64,000 nucleotides of DNA from NCBI GenBank assembly GCA_023384415.1, contig JAHDWJ010000023.1, forward strand, positions 1 to 64,000. The letters are read 5' to 3'. The position numbers were made by a program, and so were the translations under genes. The DNA is from Anaerolineae bacterium. GTDB lineage: Bacteria; Chloroflexota; Anaerolineae; Promineifilales; Promineifilaceae. This document shows, one piece after another, positions 25,480 through 34,320 of this stretch. Each line of letters opens with the position of its first letter. Position 1 is the first letter of the stretch. The notes under the pieces were generated by a model. The model ran no database searches, was not told the DNA's origin, and was given only the letters and a program-made list of their open reading frames with translations.

Positions 25480-25935
25480 CTAATGATGGGGCAAGGGGGC
25501 ATCGGTAAGGAGCTGCCACCAGGCTTGCCAGGGTTGAGCTGCGGCCGCCGGATCGGGTGTAGCCGTTGGCATAGGGGTGGGAAAGGGAGGCGCAGCAATA
25601 GGCAGGATAACAATCCGGCTCTCATTGCTTTTCAGGTATCCCCCTTCATCACGAGCATAGGCTTCTACGTAATCATCACTTTCGACATAGCTGAGTCTGG
25701 CCTGTAGCTCAACCTGGCGGGTCATTTCAGCATTGAGTTCGGCCTGAAGTCCAGCCTCGCCGGCCCCAACGGTACGTCCGGCCTGTGCGCGCCGGTTCAA
25801 GTCCAGGGCAATGATGAGGGCAGCCACGACTCCTAGAAGAACCAATATTTGCGGTAGAGTAAGCAGCGGCCGCTGCGTGAATAGTTTTTTACCCATCATG
25901 GTAGTTGACATATTGTTAGCGCAATTGGCTATCAT
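25480..25935 (-). CDS. FtsB/DivIC-like septum formation initiator protein
   Basis: A 151-aa bitopic membrane protein: a short basic head, one transmembrane helix ('LPQILVLLGVVAALIIALDL'), a coiled coil ('GLQAELNAEMTRQVELQARLSYV') and the family tail 'DDYVEAYARDEGGYLKSNESRIVILP', followed by a Pro-rich C-terminus. FtsB/DivIC proteins connect early and late divisome proteins. The start is uncertain: in-frame ATGs at 25935, 25911, 25899 and 25896 all precede the helix and none has a strong Shine-Dalgarno sequence. It lies before the CpaB-like pair. Confidence 0.75.
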   Translation of the reverse strand: MIANCANNMSTTMMGKKLFTQRPLLTLPQILVLLGVVAALIIALDLNRRAQAGRTVGAGEAGLQAELNAEMTRQVELQARLSYVESDDYVEAYARDEGGYLKSNESRIVILPIAAPPFPTPMPTATPDPAAAAQPWQAWWQLLTDAPLPHH

Positions 25936-26074
25936 CTTAACGATTATCTAGCAATAAGTCAACATAATGCAAAAAACTGTGGTCATAGGGGGAAGGGAGA
26001 CTGATTTTCAAAGATAAAAAAATTTTGTGTTTGTCTGTGAAATCTGTGGATAAATCTTCTCTAACTTGTCCAGG

Positions 26075-27601
26075 TTAGGGAAGCCAGAGGTAGAAAATGC
26101 TATCCAGGGAGGTGCCGGCAGACTGCTCCATAACGCGCTGGAACTCCTGATGACTGGCGGTGCCGCCCCCATATTGGGCGAAATATTGGCGTAAGCCCCG
26201 AAAAAATGGTTCATCTCCCATAGTGAGGCGCAAATCATGGACGAGAACAGCCCCAGCATAGTAGCTGTTGTAACCTAAAAACTCATTGGGAAGCGGAGGG
26301 GCTAACCGAGGGGATTGGGGCCCGGTAGGAACACGCCAGTTGGCAATGGCTTGATCCAGGAAGGGGGGATTATGGCGGCTTTGCCACATAAGGGCAATGT
26401 AGGTAGCAAACCCTTCGTTACGCCAGATGTCGGCCCAGGATTCCAGGCTGACCCAGTTACCAAACCAGGTATGGGCTATTTCGTGAACGATGGTATTTTC
26501 GTTGAAGGTGTTGGTAGAGAGTAGGGACATGGTTTGGGTTTCCATGGACATCCGAGGAATATCGGCCATGACGAAACCGAAGCTCGGAAAGGGGTATGGG
26601 CCAAACAGTTCGGCCATCCAATCTAAAGACGGCCCGATGATGGGAGCAGCAACAGCCTCGAATTCAGCCTGTCGTTCGGAGAAAATGTAATGGCGCAAGG
26701 GTATACCAGCGGGGGATGTATCTTCTATGCGTATATAGTTACCGACGGCAATGACTGCTAGATAGGTGGCCATGGGGGAGTTGTGTTCCCAGATGAAGGT
26801 GTTCGCGGCCGCGCCCCCCAGCATCTCCCCCGGTTTAATTTCGATTAAATCCCCATTAGCTACCCCGGTCAACCCTTGCGGCACGGTCAATTCAAAACGA
26901 AAGAACGCTTTATCACGGGGATGGTCATTGGCCGGAAACCAATACCGTGCCCCATCTGGTTGGGAGATAGCCCACAGGTGGGTGGCGTTGACAAAGTTAA
27001 TGCCAATGCGAGAAACTTTATCCCCCAGATAGGGAGAGGGGCGGTTAACGGGTGTGCCATTATAAGCCACGGTAACGGTAAAGGTTTTGTGGGCGGGCAC
27101 AGTAAAGGGGAGGCGGATAATGAGTTTGCTACCCTCACGGGAAAAAGCGGCCGGTGTCCCATTGACAGCGATAGCGGCTATCTGAAAGCCAACAAAATCC
27201 AGAGAAATTTCACCTAAATGATCTACTGTGCTGATAGCCTGGATGGTGGTTGTGCCCTGAATTTCTGGGCTGGCCGGGTTAAGGTTCAGGCGGATAGTGT
27301 ACTGCTGCACCAGGTAGCCGGTGTTGCCCAGTTCGGGGATGTAGCTGTCGCCAATAGTGCGATCCCCTGCGGCCGCGTTGCCGACAATGGGAGGCAGGGT
27401 AGGCAAATCAGGTAACGCGGCCGCAACGCCAGCTAGGTTCGCGTGTAGGGTAGGGGTGGGGGGAACAGTGTCCAGGGGAACGAAAGTTGGCAGAGTATCT
27501 TGGGTGGAAACGCGGCCGCAGCCCACCCCCCAGGTCAAACAGATCATTAACAACAGTCCCCATGGCCAACTCAGGCTCATTTTTTTAACCAATGCTTGCA
27601 T
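26075..27601 (-). CDS. M1-family zinc metallopeptidase lipoprotein
   Basis: A 508-aa exported aminopeptidase-like enzyme. The N-terminus has a signal peptide with lipobox 'TWGVGC'. An N-terminal beta domain ('YTIRLNLNPASPEIQGTTTIQA') is followed by the catalytic domain: 'METQTMSLLSTN' replaces the usual GAMEN exopeptidase motif, and 'VHEIAHTWFGNWV' with 'WRNEGFATY' gives the HExxH-x18-E zinc site (about 368-392). The C-terminal helical domain is truncated compared with full-length PepN. GGGG-rich sequence precedes the ATG at 27601. Likely anchored outside the membrane, digesting peptides. Confidence 0.9.
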   Translation of the reverse strand: MQALVKKMSLSWPWGLLLMICLTWGVGCGRVSTQDTLPTFVPLDTVPPTPTLHANLAGVAAALPDLPTLPPIVGNAAAGDRTIGDSYIPELGNTGYLVQQYTIRLNLNPASPEIQGTTTIQAISTVDHLGEISLDFVGFQIAAIAVNGTPAAFSREGSKLIIRLPFTVPAHKTFTVTVAYNGTPVNRPSPYLGDKVSRIGINFVNATHLWAISQPDGARYWFPANDHPRDKAFFRFELTVPQGLTGVANGDLIEIKPGEMLGGAAANTFIWEHNSPMATYLAVIAVGNYIRIEDTSPAGIPLRHYIFSERQAEFEAVAAPIIGPSLDWMAELFGPYPFPSFGFVMADIPRMSMETQTMSLLSTNTFNENTIVHEIAHTWFGNWVSLESWADIWRNEGFATYIALMWQSRHNPPFLDQAIANWRVPTGPQSPRLAPPLPNEFLGYNSYYAGAVLVHDLRLTMGDEPFFRGLRQYFAQYGGGTASHQEFQRVMEQSAGTSLDSIFYLWLP

Positions 27602-27705
27602 TTTACCCCGCTTCCCGTAATATTTTGCGAAGTTGAGAGAAGAGACTATGAGATAACTCACTAACTGTCTTCGGTATTCCGTCTCAATTCATCATTGAGG
27701 TACAG

Positions 27706-28935
27706 ATGCACCACCTGGAAAAACCCCGTTTGCGGCCGCTTGATTTTCAACCTGTTTCCCATCAGGGACAACCAATGTGGCTTTTGCGGGATCCCATGCA
27801 ATACAGCCAATACCAGCTTATCTTTCCCCCGCTTTTGGCGCAAATGCTCGTCTATTGTGATGGAGAACATACCCTGGAGCAAATCCAGACAGTTCTGAGT
27901 CAGGATGCCGGTTTCCCAGTACCCCGTGCCCCGCTAGAAGAGGCATTGGCCCAATTGGATGAGGCTTTGCTTCTGGAAAATGAGCGGTTTCAGCAGGCCA
28001 AACAGGCGAGCATGGCGGCTTACCGCGCCCTACCCTACCGCCCCCCGGCCCTGGCTGGCCTGGGATATCCAGCTGATCCAGAAGAGCTAGATCACCTGTT
28101 TGGCGAATATGGGGCCAATGACAATCTCCATGGCTGGCAGCCGTGGAACGGGCGGGGGATTGTCTCCCCCCATATTGATTATCAACGAGGGGGGCGTGTT
28201 TATGCCCAGGTGTGGCGGCGGGCGTGGCCAGCCATCGCTGAAGCTGATTTGATTCTCATGTTTGGCACTGATCATAATGGGGGATTGGGCACGATTACCC
28301 TTACCGAAAAACCGTATGCCACACCCTATGGGGTTCTGCCAACGGATATGGCGATGGTGGAGCGAATCGCGGCCGCTCTGGGACCCCAAAATGCTTTTGC
28401 CCTGGAGTTAAACCACCGCCACGAACATGCTATTGAGCTTTCGGCGGTCTGGCTGCATCACAGCTACCGCCAGTTAGGTATAGAACCTCGCCCCATGATT
28501 CCCATTCTGTGTGGCTCTTTTCATCACTTTGTCACCAATGGGCACCATCCAGCATCTGATCCACAGTTAAACATTTTGCTAGATATTCTCAAGCAAGAGA
28601 GTGAAGGCAAACGGGTGTTGGCCGTTGCGTCTGTAGATTTAGCCCACGTTGGCCCTAACTTTGGCGACCCCTTTGTGATGGATAAAATACGCCGCCAGAA
28701 GCTCCAAGAGCAAGATGAACAGCTCATGGAAGCTACACGCACGGGCGCGGCCGCGACCTTTTACCAGGAGATCGCCCAGGTTCAAGATCAAAACCGCATC
28801 TGTGGCTTCTCCTCTATTTATCTGATGCTCCGCTACCTGGAAAACCAAAGCGGCCGCACCGTTGCCTATTCCCAATGCCCTGCCGACCCCCAAGATCATT
28901 CCCTCGTCTCTATTTGCGGCCTGTTGTTGGATTAG
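27706..28935 (+). CDS. AmmeMemoRadiSam system protein B-like (MEMO1 family)
   Basis: A 409-aa protein. Residues about 1-110 are a MEMO-associated N-terminal domain ('LRPLDFQPVSHQGQPMWLLRDPMQ'). The rest is the MEMO fold ('GIVSPHIDYQRGGRVYAQVWRRA', 'LILMFGTDHNGG', 'NHRHEHAIELSAVWL', 'VASVDLAHVGPNFGDP'), which retains the His residues of the dioxygenase-like pocket. In many bacteria it is encoded with AMMECR1 and a radical-SAM protein; neither is adjacent here. The cellular role in bacteria is not established. Four GCGGCCGC copies lie in the gene. Confidence 0.85.
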   Translation: MHHLEKPRLRPLDFQPVSHQGQPMWLLRDPMQYSQYQLIFPPLLAQMLVYCDGEHTLEQIQTVLSQDAGFPVPRAPLEEALAQLDEALLLENERFQQAKQASMAAYRALPYRPPALAGLGYPADPEELDHLFGEYGANDNLHGWQPWNGRGIVSPHIDYQRGGRVYAQVWRRAWPAIAEADLILMFGTDHNGGLGTITLTEKPYATPYGVLPTDMAMVERIAAALGPQNAFALELNHRHEHAIELSAVWLHHSYRQLGIEPRPMIPILCGSFHHFVTNGHHPASDPQLNILLDILKQESEGKRVLAVASVDLAHVGPNFGDPFVMDKIRRQKLQEQDEQLMEATRTGAAATFYQEIAQVQDQNRICGFSSIYLMLRYLENQSGRTVAYSQCPADPQDHSLVSICGLLLD

Positions 28936-29022
28936 CCATGAGCCACTGGCGATTGGCAATAGCTTAATCTCCACTCTTCAGTCCCGCAATCCCCCATTTC
29001 CCAACTTTATCCCACATTCCCC

Positions 29023-29060
29023 TTGACAGGCTGCGGGTTTTGTTGTATTGTTGCAACAAT
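29023..29060 (+). promoter_or_regulatory. Strong promoter overlapped by a 14-bp palindromic operator, upstream of the HTH gene and ftsZ
   Basis: A perfect -35 TTGACA (29023-29028), a 17-bp spacer and -10 TATTGT (29046-29051). The perfect palindrome ATTGTTGCAACAAT (29047-29060) covers the -10 and start site, and part of it (ATTGTTG) recurs in direct orientation at about 29064-29070. A protein bound here would block the polymerase, so this is a repressor-type arrangement. The next gene encodes a DNA-binding protein, suggesting autoregulation and joint control of ftsZ (inference). Confidence 0.75.
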
Positions 29061-29096
29061 GATATTGTTGTACTATCCCGCACTTACAACTTGAAC

Positions 29097-29309
29097 ATGA
29101 GCAAGGATCAATTGATAGACAATTACGCTGACGTTGATGAAGTAGGCGATCGGCTCCACATCCATTCTGAGTCGGTACGTCGGCTGATCCGGCGGGGCAA
29201 ATTACCAGCGATCAAATTTGGCAACAAATGGCTGGTTGACCGGGTGATATTAGAGCAGTTTGCCAGTGCTTATGATCCCCGGCCAGGCAACAAAGCCACT
29301 TTACTGTAA
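29097..29309 (+). CDS. Small helix-turn-helix (excisionase/MerR-like) DNA-binding protein
   Basis: A 70-aa protein of the HTH_17/excisionase type: '[42 protein letters not shown]'. The fold resembles BldC and Xis proteins, with the basic wing 'FGNKWLV'. The ATG at 29097 is chosen; the frame is open from a TTG at 29040, but that lies in the promoter/operator. It is separated from ftsZ by 28 bp in the same direction and almost certainly co-transcribed with it. The likely role is repression of its own promoter or cell-division control; not proven. Confidence 0.85.
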   Translation: MSKDQLIDNYADVDEVGDRLHIHSESVRRLIRRGKLPAIKFGNKWLVDRVILEQFASAYDPRPGNKATLL

Positions 29310-29337
29310 ACCGTACCGTGTCAGAGAGAGAAGCCCT

Positions 29338-30474
29338 ATGCAACGTATTCCCGAATTAGAAAACTTCGCCCATATCAAAGTAGTTGGTGTCGGAGGGGGT
29401 GGCAGCAACGCCGTCAACCGGATGATTGAATCCGGTATCAACAGCGTCGAATTCATCGCCATTAACACCGACAACCAGGCATTACTCCTGTCTGATGCGC
29501 CTACCCGAGTCCGCATTGGCGATAAATCTACCCGGGGGTTAGGCTCAGGCGGCAACCCAGAAAAAGGGGAGAAAGCCGCCAACGAGTCAGTGGAAGAGTT
29601 GTATGAAGTGTTGAAAGGGTCTGACATGGTCTTCATTACCGCCGGAATGGGCGGCGGCACCGGCACTGGGGCAGCTCCAGTGGTAGCCAAAGTAGCCCGT
29701 GAGCAAGGGGCATTAACCATTGGCGTTGTCACCCGGCCTTTTTTGTTTGAAGGTTCCAAGCGGTCTCAATCAGCCGAATTGGGCATTGAGCGGCTTAAAG
29801 AGCATGTAGATACCTTAATTGTCATTCCTAATGATCGGCTTCTGGAGCTGACGGACAAGCGGATGAGCCTGACGGAATCGTTCCGCATGGCGGATGATGT
29901 GCTGCGCCAGGGGATTCAAGGAATCAGCGAATTGATTACCGTCCCCGGGTTGATTAACCTGGATTTTGCTGATGTGCGCTCGATTATGTCTGAAGGTGGA
30001 GCAGCCTTGATGGCCGTTGGGCAGGCGTCTGGGGAAGACCGGGCGCGGCTGGCGGCCGAGCAGGCGATTAGCTCCCGCTTGTTGGATGTAACGATTGATG
30101 GGGCACGGGGCATTTTGTTTAATGTGACTGGTGGCCCCAATATGAGTTTGTTTGAAGTGAATCAGGCGGCCGCGATTATTCGTGAAACGGCCCATCCTGA
30201 TGCTAACTTGATTTTTGGGGCGGTGATTGATGAAGCCATGGGGGATGAGATGCGCATCACCGTAATTGCCACTGGTTTTGAGCGGAACCCCTCCCGGCGG
30301 CAGGTTTTACAGCAATATAACACGACAACGCGGCCGCAAAGCCAATCCACCCCCCCACCCACCCGCCAGATGGCTGAAGTTGCGGCCGCGCCAACACCCG
30401 CTCGTCAAGAACCAGTGGCGCCAAAGTTCTCGCCCCAAAACCTGGATATTCCAGCTTTTCTACGGCGGCGGTAA
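29338..30474 (+). CDS. ftsZ: Cell division GTPase FtsZ
   Basis: The bacterial tubulin that forms the division ring. 378 aa. '[17 protein letters not shown]' is the nucleotide-binding start, 'GGGTGTG' (about 105-111) the tubulin signature loop, and '[19 protein letters not shown]' the T7 synergy loop. A Pro/Ala/Gln linker of about 45 residues (with GCGGCCGC copies at 30330 and 30382) precedes the C-terminal binding peptide 'DIPAFLRRR'. The ATG at 29338 follows an AGAGAG stretch. It is unusual in being preceded by a small HTH gene rather than ftsA/ftsQ. A terminator follows 70 bp later. Confidence 0.97.
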   Translation: MQRIPELENFAHIKVVGVGGGGSNAVNRMIESGINSVEFIAINTDNQALLLSDAPTRVRIGDKSTRGLGSGGNPEKGEKAANESVEELYEVLKGSDMVFITAGMGGGTGTGAAPVVAKVAREQGALTIGVVTRPFLFEGSKRSQSAELGIERLKEHVDTLIVIPNDRLLELTDKRMSLTESFRMADDVLRQGIQGISELITVPGLINLDFADVRSIMSEGGAALMAVGQASGEDRARLAAEQAISSRLLDVTIDGARGILFNVTGGPNMSLFEVNQAAAIIRETAHPDANLIFGAVIDEAMGDEMRITVIATGFERNPSRRQVLQQYNTTTRPQSQSTPPPTRQMAEVAAAPTPARQEPVAPKFSPQNLDIPAFLRRR

Positions 30475-30544
30475 CTGATGTACCCTAATTTGTTTTCTCT
30501 GCCTGAGTGACTTTGGTTGCTCAACAATTCCATCCTCTCTGCAA

Positions 30545-30579
30545 GAACACCCCCTGACCAGCAGGGGGTGTTCGTTTTT
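30545..30579 (+). terminator. Intrinsic terminator after ftsZ
   Basis: GAACACCCCCTG pairs with CAGGGGGTGTTC (five-base loop), followed by GTTTTTA. Confidence 0.9.
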
Positions 30580-30631
30580 AGGGGATGGCGACTAGCAGCC
30601 TGTCGGAAAAAGAAATTCGTACACGGATGAG

Positions 30632-30809
30632 TCCACTGAAAAAAGCCACGAATTTTACGAATGAACCCGAATTTTTCTTTGGTAACTTTGCGCCTTCGCG
30701 TCTCTGCGCGACCTTTTTTCAGTAGAGTCACGGATTTTCACAGATCAACACGGATCTGGGGCATGGCAAAGTTAAAAATCTGTGTAATCCGTGTACCCAA
30801 AAGGAAATA
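30632..30809. repeat. Dispersed intergenic repeat, copy B
   Basis: Matches 6433-6562 but carries extra 'CACGGATTTTCACAG' / 'AATCCGTG' units. It occupies most of the 30475-30968 intergenic space, which otherwise holds the ftsZ terminator, a CTGGAGACTGG phrase and the hairpin at 30890. No gene is present. Confidence 0.75.
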
Positions 30810-30889
30810 TAGAACTTTGCTGACAAACTGCTGGAGACTGGAGATTGAGAGGCTGCTCACTGCTAACAGCTAAGTCCATGTTTATAGCC

Positions 30890-30933
30890 GCTTGAGATTG
30901 GTGCAATCTCCGAAGATTGCACCAATCTCAAGC
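30890..30933. repeat. 20-bp perfect hairpin without T-tract
   Basis: The arms 30890-30909 and 30914-30933 (GCTTGAGATTGGTG… and its exact complement) are separated by a four-base loop. No T run follows on either strand, so it is more like a REP-type palindrome than a terminator, although it sits between convergent genes. Confidence 0.85.
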
Positions 30934-30968
30934 AAGTTAAGTCCGAACGACTACTAACTGCCAACGGC

Positions 30969-31715
30969 CTATCGTTTGCGCCAAAACCAGGCCAGTTTGC
31001 GGTATTTAACCCATTCATAATACCCCAGGTAGAGGCTGAGGCGCAGGCCGTGTAGCCCGTCTTGATACCCTTTGAGGGTGATGAACCGCCACCAAAATTG
31101 CCGCCACGGCTGCAAAAAGAAGTTGTGCGGCCGCGCCCTCACCCCTTGCTCAAACAATATTTTGGCCTCGTAACTAGAGTAAGCCCGCTGCTTAAAATGG
31201 AACTGAGCCAGGTCACGATAATTGTAATGGCCCAAGGGATTTTGCAGATACCCAATCCCCCCATCCACCAGAGCTACCTCATGCACGGGCCGTTCATAAC
31301 GTACCCGGCCATGCCGAAAGAGGCGCAGTTGGTGATCAGGATACCATCCGGCCCCCAAAGTCAGGCGGCCAAAAATGTAATTATGGCGGGGTACATACCA
31401 GCCCATTTCTGACCGTTCGGCAATAACCTTACGAATTTCTGCACCTAGTTCAGGTGTACCTCTCTCATCCGCATCTACAAAGAAAATCCAATCCGTTTGT
31501 AAAGCATCCAGAGCAGCGTTGCGCTGTTGAGCATAATTTTGGAACTTCTCTTGAGCAATCTCAGCGCCAGCTGCCTGGGCCAAAGCAACCGTACTGTCCT
31601 GGCTGAATGAGTCAAAGACAAAGAGCCTATCCGCCCACGAGAGGCTTTCCAGACAGGGGATGATATGGTCAGCTTCGTTAAAGGTAAGGATGACGGCGGT
31701 TAGCTGGTAGGGCAT
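30969..31715 (-). CDS. Family 2 glycosyltransferase (WaaE/KdtX-like)
   Basis: A 248-aa GT-A enzyme. 'LTAVILTFNEADHIIPCLESLSWADRLFVFDSFSQD' is the nucleotide-sugar binding start, and 'IFFVDADERGTPEL' contains the DxD metal site. The C-terminal half ('PRHNYIFGRLTLGAGWYPDHQLRLFRHGRVRYERPVHE') is typical of the WaaE-like subgroup that adds glucose or similar sugars to surface glycans. It lies 60 bp after another GT2 gene on the same strand. Acceptor and sugar are unknown. No LPS genes are seen, so the target is probably an exopolysaccharide or protein glycan. Confidence 0.88.
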   Translation of the reverse strand: MPYQLTAVILTFNEADHIIPCLESLSWADRLFVFDSFSQDSTVALAQAAGAEIAQEKFQNYAQQRNAALDALQTDWIFFVDADERGTPELGAEIRKVIAERSEMGWYVPRHNYIFGRLTLGAGWYPDHQLRLFRHGRVRYERPVHEVALVDGGIGYLQNPLGHYNYRDLAQFHFKQRAYSSYEAKILFEQGVRARPHNFFLQPWRQFWWRFITLKGYQDGLHGLRLSLYLGYYEWVKYRKLAWFWRKR

Positions 31716-31774
31716 GGGGGTGAGGAATGGGTATATTCGTGTATTGGTTTATGGGGGTTGGGGGAGAGTCAACT

Positions 31775-32683
31775 TTACCTTTCCCAGGACGCGGCCGCCA
31801 ATTCGTAGGCTTCCTTAAGTGAAGGATCAGGGGCCGCGGCCGCATATCGGCGCAGCCCCAAAACGGCCAATTTCATTGCCAGGCGACGCTTCAGAGGGCC
31901 ATAATGTTTACGGTATAACTGTGCCCGGCTGCCCCACAGGTTTATAACCGAACGGGCGGGAATTTGCTTGGTACTTTCACCGCCAAAATGAACGACTTCG
32001 GCGGCCGGCACGGTATAGATAGTCCAGCCAGCTTCCCGAATTCGCCAACTCCAATCTATCTCTTCACAATACATGTGAAACGCCTCATCAAACCCCCCGG
32101 TAGATTCAGCGACGTTCTGGCGCACCATCATGGTGGCCCCCAGAGTATGATCCACCGGAAATGGCTTGTTATCTGGGCGATAATAATGGCGGGGGTACCG
32201 ACCATTCCAACGGCTTTCGTAAAAGCGGGCAGGTAAGGGAAGCAGATCAAACAAAAGTTGACGCAAACCAGGAAAAGCAAACGCACTATGTTGAAAACGG
32301 CCATCCCCATAAACCAACCGCGCCCCGGCTACCCCCACATCCGGGCGGCTGTCCATGAAGCGGAGCATCTCCTTCATAGCCCCAGGGCGCACCAGGGTAT
32401 CCGGGTTGAGGAGAAAATAGTAACGGGGGGATTCGGCTGCGGCCGCTTTCATGCCCTGATTATTCGCCGCTCCAAACCCCCTATTTTCTGTGTTGAGAAT
32501 GACCCTCACCTGGGGGAATAATGTCTTTAACAGCGACAACGTCCCATCGGTTGAGCCATTATCAACCACCCAGACCGCCCCAGTAATACCAGACCGGTGC
32601 AGCTCCGCATACACCGATGTCAGGCAATCGCGCAGGTAATCCCGCACATTCCAACTAACAATAACAATAGCCAGGTCTAACAT
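31775..32683 (-). CDS. Family 2 glycosyltransferase (rhamnosyltransferase-like), copy 1
   Basis: A 302-aa GT-A enzyme: 'LDLAIVIVSWNVRDYLRDCLTSVY', 'WVVDNGSTDGTLSLL', 'NRGFGAANNQGMK', DxD-like 'YYFLLNPDTLVRPG', 'VDHTLGATMMVRQNVAESTGGFDEAFHMYCEEIDWSWRI', a pattern typical of WbbL/RfbF-type rhamnosyl or related transferases. The start 'MLDLAIVIVSWNVRD' at 32683 is chosen because it matches its paralogue at 48182, which starts the same way; a longer frame begins at 32710. It lies upstream of the WaaE-like gene, and the two probably act in one glycan pathway. Confidence 0.9.
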   Translation of the reverse strand: MLDLAIVIVSWNVRDYLRDCLTSVYAELHRSGITGAVWVVDNGSTDGTLSLLKTLFPQVRVILNTENRGFGAANNQGMKAAAAESPRYYFLLNPDTLVRPGAMKEMLRFMDSRPDVGVAGARLVYGDGRFQHSAFAFPGLRQLLFDLLPLPARFYESRWNGRYPRHYYRPDNKPFPVDHTLGATMMVRQNVAESTGGFDEAFHMYCEEIDWSWRIREAGWTIYTVPAAEVVHFGGESTKQIPARSVINLWGSRAQLYRKHYGPLKRRLAMKLAVLGLRRYAAAAPDPSLKEAYELAAASWER

Positions 32684-32751
32684 AGGCAAAATAAGCTCAA
32701 AGGCAGCCATTTACGATTTTAGATTTACGATTCAGCACGATTTACATGGAC

Positions 32752-32900
32752 ATTAAGGAAATAGATCGGTAATAGAACAACGGACCAGCAGAATTTACGG
32801 ATTGATTTAACCAGTGAACCCTATCCGTAAATCCTGAAAATTCACGTTCAATACCTACCGCAACCACCTGACAAACATTACCGATTTATTTTGCGAACCT
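32752..32900. mobile_element. 149-bp MITE-like element, copy B
   Basis: The same element as 5184-5332. Here the near-terminal inverted repeat is clearest: AAATAGATCGGTAAT (32759-32773) versus ATTACCGATTTATTT (32877-32891), 14 of 15 matching. The central stem has one mismatch. It lies between the GT2 start and the PhnD-like gene; the flanking bases are AT-rich phrases. Confidence 0.65.
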
Positions 32901-32958
32901 TCATCAAAATCGTTTTACAAAAACCACCCCCATTCCCCACTCTCTCAATCTCCAATCC

Positions 32959-34170
32959 CTACTCCCCCAAAATCTCATCCCCTCTTCCCAATGTCGCCAT
33001 CATCTCTCGATAAGAATCATAAAAGCTGTCAGCGACAGGGGCTAACCCTTCCAGGTTAAGAAAATCGGCTGAACAGATAGATTCAATACACACCGATTGG
33101 CTGGTGAACGCCATCATCGCCACGGCCACCTCATGGGCAATATTAAACGGCAAAGCTGGGCCATACACCACCGCATCAAAAGGAATCGGGGGGGTCAGAG
33201 CCAGGATACGGGTCTCTACAAAAATGCCTGGTATAGTGTCTAACAAGGCTGCACGAGCCTCACGCAAACGATACCCCCCCTGGTTAACATCCCCATTCAC
33301 AATCACATATCCAATGCCACTGCGAACCGGTACCGCAAAAGTGGGCCGCCATAACTCCGGATCATCTACCCCATATTGCCATGGGCGGTCATTGTAAGGC
33401 AGGATGGGGGGCACATAGGTAGCGGCCGCCATCGTCACTTCCCGGTTATAAACAGCGGCCATCGCCCGGCTTTCACTGGCATAATCGGTAATCTCACCGG
33501 GGGTCAACCCCATTTGTTGGAACATGGCAGCAAAAAAGAGATACCCAGGATATGATTGCTCGCCGGGGATACCCCAGGTTTGTCCGGCAATATCTTCCAG
33601 AGTCAGAATGGGAGTCTCGTTGCGGACGACCATCATGCCAGCATTCCAGGTGACACCCAGGCGGACATACGCCTGCCCCACCTGTGCCCCACATCGTTCA
33701 TGGGCTAAGACGTACACCTCTGGGGGCAAAAAGGTTATGGTTCGATCTGCTTCTGTACAGAGTGTCTCCAGCAAGGCCGTAAAGGTAGTCGGCATCACCG
33801 ACTCAAATGTAAAGCCAGTGACCTCGCGCAAAGCGTCCAGAAATGGCTGCTGACGGGCCTCGATAACCGGGCCAGGCACCGTCGGGGGAAAGAGCAAGTA
33901 AATGGGGTAATCTGGAGAACCGGGGATAGGTTTCGCGGGAGGGGTAGGCGAAGCAGCCGGGACATTAGGCTCAACCACCGGGCTGTTTATGGCAATACCC
34001 ATCACACGGGTCACTTCAACAGTAACTGGTACGGTAACAGGTACGGTCACTTGCACTGTTTCGGGATCGCTCTGGCAGCCAAATAAAAGAATAACCAGGG
34101 CAAGCAAAAGGAAACCCCTTACCAATAAGGGGGATGATCTACGGTTTGGTGGCGGAGCAGTTACGGTCAT
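32959..34170 (-). CDS. PhnD-like phosphate/phosphonate-type solute-binding lipoprotein
   Basis: A 403-aa exported protein. Signal peptide with lipobox 'VILLFGC', then a linker with the repeated 'VTVPVTVPVTVEVT' motif. The body has 'PIYLLFPPTVPGPVIEARQQPFLDALREVTG', 'ITFLPPEVYVLAHE', 'LTLEDIAGQTWGIPGEQSYPGYLFFAAMFQQMGL' and 'REARAALLDTIPG', the pattern of PhnD/ThiY-like periplasmic binding domains. No ABC permease or ATPase is nearby. The ligand cannot be assigned. It ends near a repeat-rich space; the next gene upstream is a surface protein. Confidence 0.8.
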   Translation of the reverse strand: MTVTAPPPNRRSSPLLVRGFLLLALVILLFGCQSDPETVQVTVPVTVPVTVEVTRVMGIAINSPVVEPNVPAASPTPPAKPIPGSPDYPIYLLFPPTVPGPVIEARQQPFLDALREVTGFTFESVMPTTFTALLETLCTEADRTITFLPPEVYVLAHERCGAQVGQAYVRLGVTWNAGMMVVRNETPILTLEDIAGQTWGIPGEQSYPGYLFFAAMFQQMGLTPGEITDYASESRAMAAVYNREVTMAAATYVPPILPYNDRPWQYGVDDPELWRPTFAVPVRSGIGYVIVNGDVNQGGYRLREARAALLDTIPGIFVETRILALTPPIPFDAVVYGPALPFNIAHEVAVAMMAFTSQSVCIESICSADFLNLEGLAPVADSFYDSYREMMATLGRGDEILGE

Positions 34171-34320
34171 AATGAACCATTATTTTACCTGGGGTTATCT
34201 GATTCGTTTATTTCTGGCCTGGGGTGTTAATTTTGGCCTCATAGTCAAAGACCAATGAAAGATAATGAAGAGGGATGCCTGGTTCTCCGTCCTCGGTCTT
34301 TGGTCATCAGTTATCTGTCT

